64,000 nt of DNA from Methylotenera mobilis JLW8 (GTDB taxonomy: Bacteria > Pseudomonadota > Gammaproteobacteria > Burkholderiales > Methylophilaceae): the NCBI RefSeq assembly GCF_000023705.1, contig NC_012968.1:124001-188000 (forward strand), in the 5' to 3' direction. Both the position numbers and the translations under genes were made by a program. The notes beneath the pieces were generated by a model. It was not told the origin of the DNA. It worked only from the letters and a program-made list of their open reading frames with translations, and searched no databases. The first letter of the stretch is position 1. Every line of letters starts with the position of its first letter. Shown one piece after another: positions 63,678 through 64,000 of this stretch.

Positions 63678-64000
63678 TGTGATTTATTACTGTTCAGCGA
63701 TATCGGTTTATTTAGAACACTCATTACCCTATGCACCAGGCCTGCCTTTTTATCGGTCTTAGGCATGTTTTCCAGCAATGATTTTTGTAGTGAGAATACG
63801 CTTTGCGGGCGCTTAAGATAATCTAAGCTCAGGCACTTGTCGATGGTTTGCAGCAAGTCTTGTGAATAACGGTCTTTACCAATTTTCACTGCGGGTACCA
63901 GTAAATCGTTTTTAATGCGCTGATTAGCCGCCAGTGGCGAGGTGCGTGTTAAGCAGGAGTACATGGTGGCTCCTATGCTGTAAATATCGCTCCATGGCCC
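63674..64000 (-). CDS. Ser/Thr protein kinase, C-terminal fragment (gene runs off the window)
   Basis: The last 108 codons of a protein kinase-like gene. The visible part begins in kinase subdomain IX (GPWSDIYSIGATMYSCLT, with the conserved Asp) and continues through LLQTIDKCLSLDYLKRPQSV, the subdomain XI arginine region. A short tail (KKAGLVHRVMSVLNKP) follows without a membrane helix. The catalytic loop lies outside the window, so activity cannot be judged. It overlaps the PP2C gene by 4 bases. Confidence 0.88.
   Translation of the reverse strand, partial: GPWSDIYSIGATMYSCLTRTSPLAANQRIKNDLLVPAVKIGKDRYSQDLLQTIDKCLSLDYLKRPQSVFSLQKSLLENMPKTDKKAGLVHRVMSVLNKPISLNSNKSQ

Overview
The window looks like chromosomal DNA of a betaproteobacterium, most likely a member of the Methylophilaceae (Methylotenera/Methylophilus type). 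That placement is an inference from gene content and order: aroQ-accB-accC-prmA behind cutA-dsbD-tlpA, hemCDXY beside algZR and argH, an etfBA/ETF-QO set, a 6-phosphogluconate dehydrogenase and a NnrS protein. No 16S rRNA gene or methanol dehydrogenase is present to confirm it. I see no insertion sequence, prophage, CRISPR array, integrase or restriction system. It reads as ordinary chromosome with one unusually dense signalling region.

Layout. 0-4.3 kb: a partial unknown gene, dodecin, a RelA that stops before the ACT domain, a quinone oxidoreductase, tRNA-Pro(UGG) and a 40-residue basic protein. 4.3-19.7 kb: a signalling region holding four of the window's six GGDEF proteins, a ubiquinone-type hydroxylase, a pseudokinase-HDOD-GAF protein, a globin-type histidine kinase with its response regulator, and a di-iron metallo-beta-lactamase-fold protein paired with a GGDEF/EAL protein. 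19.7-26.7 kb: NnrS, an MFS transporter, two DNA alkylation repair genes (alkA-like and alkB, divergent), tsaC and a MliC-like lipoprotein. 26.8-32.6 kb: a fifth GGDEF/EAL protein, a zinc-ribbon protein, gnd and a DedA protein. 32.6-41.4 kb: fpr, etfBA, a LysR regulator, ETF-QO, katG and oxyR. 41.4-51.9 kb: a membrane PAS-GGDEF protein, then the minus-strand prmA/acc/aroQ/tlpA/dsbD/cutA run, fxsA and a 2Fe-2S flavin reductase. 52-64 kb: hemYXDC, a small membrane protein, algRZ, argH, hemW, rdgB, rph and a PP2C phosphatase overlapping the end of a Ser/Thr kinase that runs off the window.

The most interesting part is about 7.9-19.6 kb. The leader at about 10,554-10,648 has the conserved core of a class I cyclic-di-GMP riboswitch (GEMM). 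It is followed by an expression platform in which one ACTCCCA segment can pair either with the aptamer's 3' strand or with the Shine-Dalgarno sequence. The operon behind it encodes a globin-coupled histidine kinase whose expected heme-ligating His is Tyr, a CheY-like regulator, and two REC-GGDEF-EAL proteins whose EAL domains each lack catalytic residues. A di-iron oxygen-binding-type protein and its own GGDEF/EAL partner follow. Read together, this suggests an oxygen- or redox-responsive c-di-GMP module under c-di-GMP feedback control. The parts are recognisable families; the combination and the lost residues are what may be new.

Elsewhere the genes form familiar pathways: heme synthesis (hemC, hemD, hemX, a shortened hemY), fatty-acid initiation (accB, accC), periplasmic thiol redox (dsbD, tlpA), peroxide defence (oxyR/katG with candidate OxyR sites) and electron transfer from ETF to the quinone pool.
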